From positions 19,619 through 83,618 of the forward strand of contig JADYUL010000009.1 of the NCBI GenBank assembly GCA_021531795.1: a stretch of 64,000 nucleotides of DNA, read 5' to 3'. Source of the DNA: Lacrimispora saccharolytica (GTDB lineage: Bacteria; Bacillota; Clostridia; Lachnospirales; Lachnospiraceae). Positions 7,861 to 17,419 of the stretch are shown here, one piece after another. Both the position numbers and the translations under genes were made by a program. The notes under the pieces are model-generated. The model had not been told where the DNA came from. It made no database searches and saw only the letters and a program-made list of their open reading frames with translations. Within the stretch, counting starts at the first letter, position 1. Every line of letters starts with the position of its first letter.

Positions 7861-8334
7861 CTACTTCTCTTCTTTCTGTTCAGGGGGAACCTGCTTAGAG
7901 GTTCTGTCCTTGAATATCCAGAGTTTGCTTAGGATATAGTTAGTAACAATAACCACGAACTGGCCTATGAACTTAGCTGCAATTAGGAGAAGCCCTGTCT
8001 GCCAGCCTGCGACAGAACATAGCAGCCAGATTATGCCATCCTCCAGAAGCAGGGTGAAGATTCTTGCAGTAACAAACTGAGCAAACTCAGTGAAGAATCC
8101 GTTGATATTTCCGGCCTTGCTGTGGAAGACGAAGAACTTATTTACAACAAAGGCAAATATTACACATATTACCCAGTCAATGTTATTCGCGAAGACTTCG
8201 TTCCAGCCGATTCCGACGATATCAGATGTGAAAGCCCAGAACAGAACCATGCTGAGCAGAAAGGTTATACCTCCCCAGAACAGATAATCAATTCCTTCCT
8301 TGTGTTTCCTGTATATCTTAATTAACTTCTCCAT
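7861..8334 (-). CDS. GtrA-like membrane protein
   Basis: The 157-residue protein has four predicted membrane helices and the GtrA landmarks FAFVVNKFFVF and TNYILSKLWIF. GtrA-like proteins are thought to help move or use polyprenyl-phosphate-linked sugars across the membrane. The start ATG at 8334 follows AAAGGAGG at 6 bases; a longer in-frame start would run back into the upstream ABC gene. It is the last gene of the Pse-type operon, 14 bases after the ABC transporter. Confidence 0.82.
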   Translation of the reverse strand: MEKLIKIYRKHKEGIDYLFWGGITFLLSMVLFWAFTSDIVGIGWNEVFANNIDWVICVIFAFVVNKFFVFHSKAGNINGFFTEFAQFVTARIFTLLLEDGIIWLLCSVAGWQTGLLLIAAKFIGQFVVIVTNYILSKLWIFKDRTSKQVPPEQKEEK

Positions 8335-8348
8335 ATCATCCTCCTTTG

Positions 8349-10103
8349 TCATCTCTCCCTGGTGATCTTGCCGTTCTCGACACGATATACCATATTGCAC
8401 TTCTCTATGGTCTGAAGGCGGTGCGCAATAATAACAAGCGTCTTCTTGCCTGCCAGAATGTTAATCGAATCCATGATCGCAGCCTCTGTCTCATTGTCAA
8501 GGGCTGATGTGGCCTCATCAAGCACCAATACCTCCGGGTCCTCAAAGAGCGCCCTTGCAATACCGATTCTCTGTCTCTGACCGCCTGAGAGTCTGATTCC
8601 ACGCTCACCAATTGATGTATCCAGTCCGTCAGGAAGCGAGCGAACAAATTCATCCAGCTGTGCCTCCTTCAGCACCTCCCACACTCTATCATCATCAATC
8701 TCTTCATCAGTATAGCCAAAGGCCACATTCTTTCTTATTGTAGAGTCAATCATGAAGATAACCTGCGGAATATATCCGATGTTCTTAAGCCAGCCCGGAT
8801 AGTTGCTGTTAATATCCACGCCGTCAGCCAGTACCTGCCCGGTTCGCAATTTTAACAGACCCAGCAGAATATCTATGATGGTGGTCTTGCCGGCGCCACT
8901 GGTACCAACCACGCCCACAGCCTTGCCAATCGGAATCACCATGTCGGCATTATCGAAGATGAGAGCCTCGCTGTTGGGGTAGCTGTAGGTGATGTTCTTA
9001 AGTTCAATCTCATGCTGTACGGGCAGCTTCTCCACCTGAACATGGCCTTTGTAGGCCTTGGGGTCGTATACCATGGAGTCGTCATTGATGTCGTCCTGCA
9101 GGTGATCGCTGATGTTCCATAGGAAGGGCTCGAGGTAGCTGATCGAGGTCGTGTAATTGTTGATGCGGTTAGCACTCGGCATGAGTCGCATCGCCGCCAA
9201 ACCGAAGCAGGCAATCTGCGGGAAGAGTTCCTCCATCGGCTTGCCCGTCAGGATCATTACCACCATGTAGAGCACGAGGCCCGCGATGCAGACCGTCTCT
9301 ATGAGCAGCCTCGGCGTAGAATTGTACATGCTGTATTTCCTAACCGCCGCCACATATCCGGCTCCGCATTCCGCATACCTATTGATAAAAGCGCTCTCCT
9401 TGTTGGCTACCTTTATTTCCTTTATTCCCATGACTGACTCTTCGATTATCTTGTAGAGTCCGGAGTAGTAGTCCTGGTTGTCCTGTCCCGCCTTGCGCAT
9501 GATGGGCTGAATGATCCTCTTGATGACCAAGAGAAGCAGAACCAGAAGAACTGTGATCGTGATTATCATTCTGGCATCAACCACTATCAGCACTCCGACT
9601 AAGCATACGAAGACCACACACTCGCTGGTCAATTGCAGGATTGTGAGGATCAGGGCATACATGTTATTAACATCAGAGGTTATGTTTCTCTGTATTACCG
9701 AGGTATCGGCGCCTAAATAATATTCGTAAGGGCGCTTCATGAAGTTTATCATCATTCGTCTGGATGTGGCGAACTGATTGGTGTAGACAAACTTAAGCTG
9801 AACCTTAGTCTGAATAAACAGGAAGGCATTCTTAAGCACAAAAGCAAGTATCAGCAGAAGCAGGAAGATAACTGCCAACTGCTTAGGGTCACTGAGCCCC
9901 AGTGCATTGTATATATCTCCCATATGATACTTGTTCTTTACGATTGCGTCCTTGTCGATTACAACCTCCATAACAGGGATTGCAACCGAGATAGACAGTG
10001 ACTCAAGAATACCTCCTATCAGCATAAGAAAGACTATGAGCACCATCTTGATTTTCTGCTTCCTATCCAGAAGTAAGTTCAGTCTTTTAATGATCTTAAC
10101 CAT
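8349..10103 (-). CDS. ABC transporter, PglK/MsbA-like lipid-linked glycan flippase
   Basis: The 584-residue half-transporter has an N-terminal exporter-type membrane domain (about residues 20-320, six helices) and a C-terminal ATPase. The ATPase shows Walker A VGTSGAGKTT (399-408), signature LSGGQ (505-509), Walker B VLVLDEATSALD (525-536) and the switch His in IAHRL. The arrangement matches PglK-type flippases that turn undecaprenyl-pyrophosphate oligosaccharides to the outer face. It sits in the Pse-type operon between a large membrane protein and gtrA and is the only flippase candidate in the window. A drug exporter would look similar; context favours glycan. Confidence 0.86.
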   Translation of the reverse strand: MVKIIKRLNLLLDRKQKIKMVLIVFLMLIGGILESLSISVAIPVMEVVIDKDAIVKNKYHMGDIYNALGLSDPKQLAVIFLLLLILAFVLKNAFLFIQTKVQLKFVYTNQFATSRRMMINFMKRPYEYYLGADTSVIQRNITSDVNNMYALILTILQLTSECVVFVCLVGVLIVVDARMIITITVLLVLLLLVIKRIIQPIMRKAGQDNQDYYSGLYKIIEESVMGIKEIKVANKESAFINRYAECGAGYVAAVRKYSMYNSTPRLLIETVCIAGLVLYMVVMILTGKPMEELFPQIACFGLAAMRLMPSANRINNYTTSISYLEPFLWNISDHLQDDINDDSMVYDPKAYKGHVQVEKLPVQHEIELKNITYSYPNSEALIFDNADMVIPIGKAVGVVGTSGAGKTTIIDILLGLLKLRTGQVLADGVDINSNYPGWLKNIGYIPQVIFMIDSTIRKNVAFGYTDEEIDDDRVWEVLKEAQLDEFVRSLPDGLDTSIGERGIRLSGGQRQRIGIARALFEDPEVLVLDEATSALDNETEAAIMDSINILAGKKTLVIIAHRLQTIEKCNMVYRVENGKITRER

Positions 10104-10109
10104 AAATTA

Positions 10110-11864
10110 TCAGCGGCATACGGTGTATACCACATACTCCTCATTTTCATAGCTGACTGTCATGTTGTTGTCATCAATCAGCCTCTCTATCATATCCCAC
10201 TTTTCCAACTTATGAGTACCGTCAGTGGATGCGTTTTTTCCTATTATTATAGACGGTGGATTGGTAAGCTGTGATATGTCTGTCTCCAGTCTCTTAAGTG
10301 TATACGAGTCGAGGTCGGGCCAGGTGGTCGATATCGCTGACGGGATTCTAAGGATATAGCTGAGTCCCGGGCAGTCTCCCCAGAATATCGCATTCTTCAC
10401 ATCTTTAGTTGCTGCGTATACTCCCTCGAGATTGAGCGCATTCTCCTCGGTCGTCCTGATTCCTGTAAGTGAGGGTACCCCTGCCACCACAGTATTCCTC
10501 ACACTTCCATCCATTCCGTCGCGGAAGACGAAGTTCACATGGAAGATTGAGGTGTGTACCATCACGAAGGTCACAAGCACTATCACAGTACTCATCCAGG
10601 GAAAATTGCAGCCATAGAGCACCTCGGTGAGTCTGAGCCTGTGTTTGCCCCTGTTGAGCCAGCCTCCCAGCACGTAGAAGACGAATGGACATACTATGAA
10701 CATATTGTTCAGGTTCTGCATCGTATAGTTGTTGCTGCCAAGCGGCGTTATCAATATGATAATTATCGTCAGAAATGCAAGCGACTTGGATAACACGTTG
10801 TATTTATTGCTTGCAAGTACTACCACCACGGCAGCTATTGCAATCATAAGCACCATCATACCCCATTGGAAGATGGAGGTGTAATGCTCGAAATAGGTGA
10901 AGGCGTACATTCCCCTGCCCCACATGAATCGAAGCATCAGTACTATGAATCCGACGAATAACACTCGCCATGTGTTCTTAAGTACCGGCTTACTCTTAAC
11001 TGCTGCCATTACCAATGTTCCGCCGAAGATGAGCGCAAGGATAAGTATCATCCACTTCGTACTGTTTATGTATGCCCGGGCCGTTGAGATTATCATGGAA
11101 GCGAAGGTATATTCCTCGTCGCTTGACGACATTCCAAACAGTCCGGTTACAAGTGTACTTATTCCCTCCAGTCCATGGGTTGCTATCATCAATATGAACG
11201 GGATCAGAATTCCAATAACGAAGCCCAGTATAGCCGACAGCGTGAAGCGAAAGATCTCTTTGCCGTCTGCCTTCATATATATCAGAGCTCCCCATAGAGC
11301 CACGATCAACGCAACCTCAAGTACATTGGGTATTCTGATAAACACATTTAAGCCCAGGCAGATACCGGCGGCGACTAAGTACAATGCGTTTCGTCCCTTG
11401 ATGGCTTTGAAAATTAGGACTGCTGCCGCAGTGAAGAAAAAGTATGTCAGCGTGTTGTACAGTATTCCCTTAGGGCACCAGTTTAGGTTTACAGCCAGGA
11501 TTTCACCGAGCCACATTGCGACAGGGTTGAAGTCTCGCCTCAGACCGTAGTAGGCAACAAGTGCGGTTGCCGAGATGATAAGTCCTGTATAAATGTTAAG
11601 ACCAAGCAATGTATCGGCACCCGGTAATAGCAATATACCCTCGCCAATCAGGTTCGACAGATAGGTGCTTAACAGCCACACCTCTCCCACTGTCTCCGGG
11701 AACATATAGTTGCCCGGGCTGTAGGTCGAGTCCGACACATCCACCCCCTGCGCAGCCATGACCAGTGGCCATATTAAGAGCGTAAGCGGCATGATGACAT
11801 CCTCGATTATGAAGCGATGACGGTTATAGAATTGGTCTATTATATCGGTTAATTTGTGTAGCAT
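10110..11864 (-). CDS. large polytopic membrane protein, glycan-cluster type
   Basis: The 584-residue protein has about 12-13 hydrophobic helices followed by a soluble C-terminal part of some 110 residues (from about residue 470) ending in YENEEYVVYTVCR. I do not recognise a named family with confidence. The layout resembles GT-C glycosyltransferases or O-antigen-ligase-like proteins of Lachnospiraceae glycan loci, but a catalytic Asp/Glu motif in the first outer loop is not obvious. It is tightly packed between a GT2 gene (3 bases) and the ABC flippase (6 bases), so it belongs to the same pathway. Confidence 0.7.
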   Translation of the reverse strand: MLHKLTDIIDQFYNRHRFIIEDVIMPLTLLIWPLVMAAQGVDVSDSTYSPGNYMFPETVGEVWLLSTYLSNLIGEGILLLPGADTLLGLNIYTGLIISATALVAYYGLRRDFNPVAMWLGEILAVNLNWCPKGILYNTLTYFFFTAAAVLIFKAIKGRNALYLVAAGICLGLNVFIRIPNVLEVALIVALWGALIYMKADGKEIFRFTLSAILGFVIGILIPFILMIATHGLEGISTLVTGLFGMSSSDEEYTFASMIISTARAYINSTKWMILILALIFGGTLVMAAVKSKPVLKNTWRVLFVGFIVLMLRFMWGRGMYAFTYFEHYTSIFQWGMMVLMIAIAAVVVVLASNKYNVLSKSLAFLTIIIILITPLGSNNYTMQNLNNMFIVCPFVFYVLGGWLNRGKHRLRLTEVLYGCNFPWMSTVIVLVTFVMVHTSIFHVNFVFRDGMDGSVRNTVVAGVPSLTGIRTTEENALNLEGVYAATKDVKNAIFWGDCPGLSYILRIPSAISTTWPDLDSYTLKRLETDISQLTNPPSIIIGKNASTDGTHKLEKWDMIERLIDDNNMTVSYENEEYVVYTVCR

Positions 11865-11867
11865 ATG

Positions 11868-12890
11868 TTATGGCTTCTTCCTCAGATTTCGGTACGCCCA
11901 CAGCGCCTTGTAGTACACATAGAATAACAGCGGCGATTTAATCGCCATGTTTATTAATTTCTGTTCCTCTGCTCCGGTCTTTAGAAGGTAGTACTCATTC
12001 TTATTGAATTCCGGGAAATAAGCAAGCATCTCAGTCGTGAGTGATTTTACAAATCTAAGCTTGGTCGGCTTGACGCAGGGCATGTAGGTAAACAGCGTAT
12101 TAATATAGAAAAGAAGTGTGAAGCTGTATTCGAGTTCGGGCGCAAATTCGTCGTAGAAGCCCAGGCGCTTCGCCTCGCTTATCATGATTCTGCCCGCCTC
12201 CATCCTGTCCTCGCAGCGTTTCGTCGAGAAGCTGTGCACCGTCGAGTCGTCGTGCTGATAGTAATAATAGAGTGGCTCCGGCACGATCGCATAGCGCTTC
12301 GCCGTCAGCATGTAGGAGTTGCTCAGCGCGTTGTCCTCATAGAAGATGTCCTCCGGGAAGAAAAGCCCTTGGCTTATTATTGTCTCCCTCTTAAATATCT
12401 TCACACAGAGGCTGCCCGAGTCAAGGATAAGACTTGCCTTTCTGTCATGGTCAAGCTCACCCTCCTGCTCCGGATGGCTGTTTCGCACAATCTGTCCGAT
12501 CTCAAAGGTGTGTTCATGCACCAGACTGTAGTCACAACCGACAACGTCCGCACCGGTCTCCTCAGCCTTGGCTATCAGGCGCTCATAGAAATCAGGCACG
12601 ATCCAGTCGTCCGCATCGATGAAGCCTATCCATTCTCCCACGGCTTCCCTTAGTCCTATATTCTTGGCGCCTCCCTGGTGGCGGTTTCTGTCAGAATGAA
12701 TAGCTCTGAATCTGTCAGGATATTGCGCCTCATAGTTCTTGAGGATGCTTAAGGATTCGTCTGTCGAGCAGTCATCAACCGCGATTATCTCATAGTCACT
12801 TATGGTCTGCTTCACCAGTGAATCCAGGCAGTAATTCAATTTTCCATTAGCCGCCATATTATATACGGGCACGATTATGGATAGTTTCAT
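11868..12890 (-). CDS. GT2 family glycosyltransferase
   Basis: The 340-residue protein has a GT-A fold start (KLSIIVPVYNMA), the nucleotide-binding DDCSTDES, and the metal motif FIDADDW around residue 95, followed by a family-typical C-terminal helical region. It should add one sugar to a lipid-linked intermediate in the cytoplasm. It lies in the Pse-type operon between pseC and the large membrane protein. An unusual 14-bp tandem repeat fills the gap on its 5' side. Sugar and acceptor cannot be read from the sequence. Confidence 0.88.
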   Translation of the reverse strand: MKLSIIVPVYNMAANGKLNYCLDSLVKQTISDYEIIAVDDCSTDESLSILKNYEAQYPDRFRAIHSDRNRHQGGAKNIGLREAVGEWIGFIDADDWIVPDFYERLIAKAEETGADVVGCDYSLVHEHTFEIGQIVRNSHPEQEGELDHDRKASLILDSGSLCVKIFKRETIISQGLFFPEDIFYEDNALSNSYMLTAKRYAIVPEPLYYYYQHDDSTVHSFSTKRCEDRMEAGRIMISEAKRLGFYDEFAPELEYSFTLLFYINTLFTYMPCVKPTKLRFVKSLTTEMLAYFPEFNKNEYYLLKTGAEEQKLINMAIKSPLLFYVYYKALWAYRNLRKKP

Positions 12891-12926
12891 GGGTTTCGTT
12901 TGAACTTATATTGTTCTTAAGTTATA

Positions 12927-12982
12927 AGTTGTAAGTTATTAGTTGTAGGTTAATAGTTGTTGGCTATTAGTTGTTGGTTATT
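12927..12982. repeat. 14-bp tandem repeat, four copies
   Basis: Four units close to AGTTGTTGGTTATT lie head to tail between pseC and the downstream GT2 gene, with a partial fifth on the left. They carry no reading frame of note. Confidence 0.8.
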
Positions 12983-12998
12983 AATTATTAGTTATAAC

Positions 12999-14315
12999 CT
13001 ATACTCTAAAATAATCTGCAAGTTTACTTACGGCTTCGATGACATCATTAACATCCTTATCAGTCATTGAGTAGTAAAGCGGGAGTGACATCATGTTGTC
13101 ATAGAGCGCTTCCGCGTTGGGGCAGAGGCCCTTCTTGAAGCCCAGGCGCATGTAATGCGGGAAGTAGTAGACCGGAATATAGTGCACATTGCAGCAGACT
13201 CCCTCAGCAGCCATTGCATCGAAGAACTGTCTGCGGTTAACGGTTAGCTTGTCCGGGTCCAGTCGCAATATGTACAGGTGTCTGCAGGTATCTGACTTGG
13301 GATGTTCCTGCTGTACGATTACGCCTTCAAGTTTGGTGAAGGCTTCGTTGTACCTGCTTACTATTTCCTTGCGTCGCTCTTTGAACATGGAGAGCTTGTC
13401 AAGCTGGCTGATCAACAGTCCTGCCTGGACATCCGTAAGCCTGTAGTTATATCCAAGATTCACCATCTCGTAGTACCAGGGCCCCTCAGCCTCATGTTCC
13501 ATAAGCTCCGGATCTCTGGTAATTCCATGAGTTCTTGCAAGCTGGAGCTTCTTATATAATTCATCATCGTTGGTAAGAACTGCTCCGCCTTCACCGGATG
13601 TTACTGTCTTAACCGGATGGAAGGAGAAGGTCGTCATGTCTGCGATGCTTCCCACTGCCCGCCCGTCAAAGAAGGTTCCTACTGCATGGGCTGCATCCTC
13701 GATTAACAGAATACCATGGCGTCTGCAGATCTCATCCAGTCTGTCATGATCCACTGCCTGTCCGGTATAATCAACTGCAACCACTGCTTTGGTCTTCTCA
13801 TTTATCAGTCTCTCAACCGCATCCGGGTCTATGTTATAGGTATTAGGGTCAATGTCTGCGAACACAGGCATCGCACCACAGTAAAGAGCGCAGTTGGCGC
13901 TGGCTGCGAAGGTGATCGGAGTGGTAATGATCTCATCTCCCTCACCAATACCTGCTGCCATGCAAGCCATATGCAGCGCCGCTGTTCCGTTGGAACAAGC
14001 AACTGCATGCTTTGCACCTGTAATTTCACACAGCTTTTCTTCCAGCTCATCTATCTTGGGTCCGCAGGTCAGGTAATCAGACCTTAGTACCTCAAGCACC
14101 GCTTCGTAGTCTGCTTCATCCAGATACTGATGTCCGTAATACAGCTTTGTCTCTCTAACCGGAGTACCTCCCTCAATCGCAGGAATGTGGGTAGCGGCCG
14201 GGTTTGCGGAGGTCGATGCCTCGATTGGCTTTATTGTGGAGGTTGATGCCTCGATTGGCTTTATTGCGGGAGTCGATGCCTCGCTATTATTTGATTTTTC
14301 CTTGGTTGTATTCAT
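12999..14315 (-). CDS. pseC: PseC-type UDP-4-keto-sugar aminotransferase
   Basis: The 438-residue PLP enzyme of the DegT/DnrJ/EryC1 family matches PseC, which aminates the 4-keto sugar made by PseB. Visible are GTPVRETKLYYG (about 50-61), the phosphate-binding ACSNGTAALH, DAAHAVG and the PLP lysine Lys236 in FSFHPVKTVTSGEGG. Before the domain it carries an extra N-terminal 40 residues with three 10-residue repeats (EAST-xx-IKPI type), encoded by 30-bp tandem DNA repeats at about 14205-14287. Such a tail is absent from ordinary PseC proteins. Repeat array 1 separates it from pseG upstream, so it may be read through or need its own promoter. Confidence 0.9.
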   Translation of the reverse strand: MNTTKEKSNNSEASTPAIKPIEASTSTIKPIEASTSANPAATHIPAIEGGTPVRETKLYYGHQYLDEADYEAVLEVLRSDYLTCGPKIDELEEKLCEITGAKHAVACSNGTAALHMACMAAGIGEGDEIITTPITFAASANCALYCGAMPVFADIDPNTYNIDPDAVERLINEKTKAVVAVDYTGQAVDHDRLDEICRRHGILLIEDAAHAVGTFFDGRAVGSIADMTTFSFHPVKTVTSGEGGAVLTNDDELYKKLQLARTHGITRDPELMEHEAEGPWYYEMVNLGYNYRLTDVQAGLLISQLDKLSMFKERRKEIVSRYNEAFTKLEGVIVQQEHPKSDTCRHLYILRLDPDKLTVNRRQFFDAMAAEGVCCNVHYIPVYYFPHYMRLGFKKGLCPNAEALYDNMMSLPLYYSMTDKDVNDVIEAVSKLADYFRV

Positions 14316-14431
14316 AATGTGTCCTTTTTTGCTTTATGACTGGGTAGTTTGATATGGTTTTCTTTTTTATTGTGTTTTCGCTATGGTTTACTTTTTATAC
14401 TGAGTTTTCGCTATGATTTTCTATTGTATCA

Positions 14432-15108
14432 CTATGTTATGCGCGGGAATGGACTTCAGCAGCCGGTAAATTCAATCGCGGGTTGCTTAAATCACAGCCT
14501 TGGGAGGCCAGATACATCGGGATTGCTTAAATCACAGCCTTGGCGGGCCAGATACATCGGGATTGCTGGGTTTCTTGGGTTTCCGATGTATTTTGTTTTG
14601 GCAATTTTTGGCGATACATCGGAAATAGCCTATATTGGCCCATCCCGATGTATATTCTAGATAGATTTGAGCCTCCGTACATCGGGATGGGCACTGAAAT
14701 CTCAATCCCGATGTATCGCCTACTGAAACATATAGTTACAATACATCGGGATTAGAAAATATATCGATTTCCGATGTATTTTCAATAAACCTCTGATTTG
14801 AGATACATCGGAAATTCAATTTTCTGTGGCTCTCCGATGTATTTTGATTTTAGATACATCGGGATTCCAATTTTTTCGAATTTCCGATGTATTCATACTT
14901 GTAGTTCATTAATAATTTCCCGCGAGGAAGTATTTAGCCCTCGGAGAATACCTCCGCGCGAATCATAGTAAGCCTTGTACTTATTTATATTTCCCGCGAG
15001 GAAGTGATTGGCCCTCGGAGAATGCCTCCGCGCGAATCATAGTGAACCTTGTACTTATTTATATTTCCCGCGAGGAAGTATTTATCCCTCGAGGAATGCC
15101 TCCGCGCG
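14432..15108 (-). repeat. repeat array 1 (A elements, then three B elements), reverse orientation
   Basis: This fills most of the 819-base gap between pseG and pseC. Six A elements (ATACATCGG-N21/22-CCGATGTAT) lie at 14552-14591, 14614-14653, 14677-14716, 14741-14779, 14803-14842 and 14854-14892. A left half-site at 14512-14520 belongs to a 40-bp direct duplication. Three B elements of 45 bp (TTTCCCGCGA...CGCGCG) follow at 14916, 14990 and 15064 with an exact 74-bp period. A decayed D element may occupy 14432-14511. The internal sequence and order match arrays 3 and 5, and the reverse of arrays 2 and 4. Flanks 14316-14431 and 15109-15134 show nothing else. Confidence 0.92.
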
Positions 15109-15134
15109 AATCATAGTGAGCCTAAATCAATTTA

Positions 15135-16361
15135 TTATTCTACTATACTTGCAAGTTCCTTGGCAATTCGCTCACTTCCATGACCATCGATCAGGCTATG
15201 CATAGCGCTGGCCTGCGCCATGGCACGCTCACCATCCATGCCTTCTATGAATTGTTTAATCGCACTGAGAGGTGCTGTCGATTCACCACTCGTCAATGCG
15301 ACAGATTCTTTTCTCAAATCTCCCGCGTAAGGAATAACTCCTGCCTTGTCGAAGGCTAGCGCTCCGGAAATCTGGTTGTCCGCAAAGCTATAGCTTATCG
15401 TTGCAACGCTGCAGGCGCATAATTCATAGAGTGTGGTTCCCGCAGCCGACACTGCCATATCCATCCGGGTTAGTAGTCCCGCCATGTCAGTCACATTCTC
15501 ATGAACCGATATTTTGGGATTCTTCTCTGATAACTCCAGTATCTCTTTTCTGTCATTACATAACTTGCCAACAAGAAGATGAATTTGAAGATTGGGAATA
15601 TCCATAAGTACTTCGGAAATCCTAAGAAGTGCGTGCTCCGGGTCGCTTCCTCCTGAAGCAATCAATACATTCTTTATTGGAGAAACAACTCTTTCTCTCT
15701 CCCAAACGCCTGAGACTGATCTCTTAATCATTGCGAACTGATCTCTGAGAGGAGTGTATGCAAGGCCCAGAAGCTTTTTCTTTGCCTTACTGTAGGATTC
15801 TTCATATGACAGAATATTCTCTTTATTCACATAATCGTAATTAATTAAAAGGTCATATTCGAAGTCAAGCTGTCTAAGATCATCTATGTATGCAATGTAA
15901 GCATATTCAGACAGCTCCCGCAGATATCTCTCCGTTACATTATATGAATCAATAAGGAGAATGGGCTTCTGCTCATTATCACAAGCCTTAAGAATCTCTA
16001 TCATCTCAGGCAGTTCTGCTTCCATGTCGGTATTTTTATATGAAGAAAGCATCCTGGTTGGCATAACTCCGGCAATAAAACTCGTGCTTACATTCTCACC
16101 GAAGATGAATTCAACATCGAACAATCTCTGCGCTTCACTTTCAGACAAGCCAACAGTTTCACAGCAAGGCTCACTTTCAGACAAGCCATCGGTTTCACTG
16201 CAAGCCTCAGCTTCAGAGATATCATCTGATATATCATCAGATGCACTCGTTCTCAATCTGCACGCAGCCTCAGCTATTGCCATGCAGCGATACAGGTGAC
16301 CGGTTGCTATGGAAGCATTGACATCGGTTCTTATGAATAATTTCAGTCGATTAGATCCCAT
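15135..16361 (-). CDS. pseG: PseG-type UDP-sugar hydrolase
   Basis: The 408-residue GT-B-fold protein matches PseG, which removes UDP from the 2,4-diacylamino-trideoxy sugar before condensation. Landmarks are KLFIRTDVNASIATGHLYRC at the N-terminus (with the catalytic-type His), IDDL, NVLIASGGSDPE and the C-terminal AAGTTLYELCACSV. Residues 38-78 are an inserted Ser/Glu/Asp-rich stretch with a 12-residue duplication (SETDGLSESE type), encoded by a 36-bp repeat near 16136-16207. The family normally runs straight through here at about 270-370 residues. The start overlaps the pseI end by 19 bases, so the two are translated together. Confidence 0.88.
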   Translation of the reverse strand: MGSNRLKLFIRTDVNASIATGHLYRCMAIAEAACRLRTSASDDISDDISEAEACSETDGLSESEPCCETVGLSESEAQRLFDVEFIFGENVSTSFIAGVMPTRMLSSYKNTDMEAELPEMIEILKACDNEQKPILLIDSYNVTERYLRELSEYAYIAYIDDLRQLDFEYDLLINYDYVNKENILSYEESYSKAKKKLLGLAYTPLRDQFAMIKRSVSGVWERERVVSPIKNVLIASGGSDPEHALLRISEVLMDIPNLQIHLLVGKLCNDRKEILELSEKNPKISVHENVTDMAGLLTRMDMAVSAAGTTLYELCACSVATISYSFADNQISGALAFDKAGVIPYAGDLRKESVALTSGESTAPLSAIKQFIEGMDGERAMAQASAMHSLIDGHGSERIAKELASIVE

Positions 16362-17395
16362 TGAAGCGGGGTTCCTTTCTTAAGGTCACTCTTGGCATGG
16401 CGACCCAGCACCTCTTCGTAATGCTTCGTGTGCATACCAATACCGGGTCTTATTGAACGAATATTGTCAGGTGTCAGCACCTCTCCTGCCTTGATATCCT
16501 TTACGACAAAGAGAGAACGCGAGCCGTTATGTTCTAGCTTCTGAGTATCTGTGAGGACGTATTCCTCAGTACCGAGCGCTTTTTCCAAGGTACGGATATC
16601 ACGGACCATTGCGGCGAATTCCTCCGGCTCCATGCTGAACGCTCCGTCCGGACCGCCATCCGCGCGTCTCAGTGTCAGATGCTTCTCAACCATCTTAGCG
16701 CCCAGTGCAACCGCGCCGGCAGAGACAATCGAGCCCATGGTGTGGTCGGATATGCCGGTGATGCAGTCGTAGGTCGCGGCAAGCGTCGGGATGATGCGCA
16801 GATTCACGTCCTCGTAAGGGGTCGGGTAGGTCGACACGCACTTAAGCAGAATGATGTCCTCGTTGCCCTGCGCCCGGCAGGTGTCGAGGGCGAGCGCGAT
16901 GTCCTCCGGATAGGCAATTCCGGTCGCGAAGATCATCGGCTTGTGAAGAGATGCAATCTTGCGGATCATGGGGATGTCGTTGATTTCGTAGGACGCGATC
17001 TTGTATGCCGGCATGTCAAGCTCACTTAAGAAATCGACGCTCGTCAGGTCAAAAGGTGACGAGAAGCACTCAAGCTTCAGCTTTTTCGCTTCCTCGATGA
17101 GCCTCGGCTGCCATTCCCAGGGGGTGTAGGCCTCGCTGTAGAGCTTGTAGAGCGTCGTTCCGTCCCAAATCGTGCCCTCCTTGATCCGGAAGCAGTCGTC
17201 GTCACAGTCGATGGTGATGGTGTCCGCCGTGTAGGTCTGCAGCTTCACCGCATCCGCGCCCGCCTCAGCCGCCGCATGGATAATCTCGACCGCCCTGTTG
17301 TAATCCTGGTTGTGATTGGCCGAAACCTCCGCCACGATGAAGGTCGGGGCACCTTCGCCCACTATTCTGTTGCCTATTCTGATACTTTTATTCAT
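16343..17395 (-). CDS. pseI: pseudaminic acid synthase (NeuB family)
   Basis: The 350-residue protein has a NeuB TIM barrel followed by a C-terminal SAF antifreeze-like domain (about 285-345). Landmarks are VAEVSANHNQDYNRA, AVKLQTYTADTITID, TIWDGTTLYKLYSEAYTPW, KCVSTYPTP and ISDHTMGS. The TIWDGTTLYKLY stretch is typical of PseI and not of NeuB or LegI. It condenses the altropyranose-type sugar with phosphoenolpyruvate in the cytoplasm. It lies between the PLP decarboxylase and pseG in the operon. Confidence 0.93.
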   Translation of the reverse strand: MNKSIRIGNRIVGEGAPTFIVAEVSANHNQDYNRAVEIIHAAAEAGADAVKLQTYTADTITIDCDDDCFRIKEGTIWDGTTLYKLYSEAYTPWEWQPRLIEEAKKLKLECFSSPFDLTSVDFLSELDMPAYKIASYEINDIPMIRKIASLHKPMIFATGIAYPEDIALALDTCRAQGNEDIILLKCVSTYPTPYEDVNLRIIPTLAATYDCITGISDHTMGSIVSAGAVALGAKMVEKHLTLRRADGGPDGAFSMEPEEFAAMVRDIRTLEKALGTEEYVLTDTQKLEHNGSRSLFVVKDIKAGEVLTPDNIRSIRPGIGMHTKHYEEVLGRHAKSDLKKGTPLQWDLID

Positions 17396-17419
17396 GTGTT
17401 TACTCCCAATGATTCGTAT

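Noticed and set aside
10897..11550. Plus-strand 217-residue open frame
   Set aside because: It is the reverse-strand shadow of a 584-residue membrane protein gene that fits the operon without gaps.
16343..17395. Sialic or legionaminic acid synthase instead of pseudaminic
   Set aside because: The TIWDGTTLYKLY stretch and the linked PseB, PseC and PseG genes point to the pseudaminic route.
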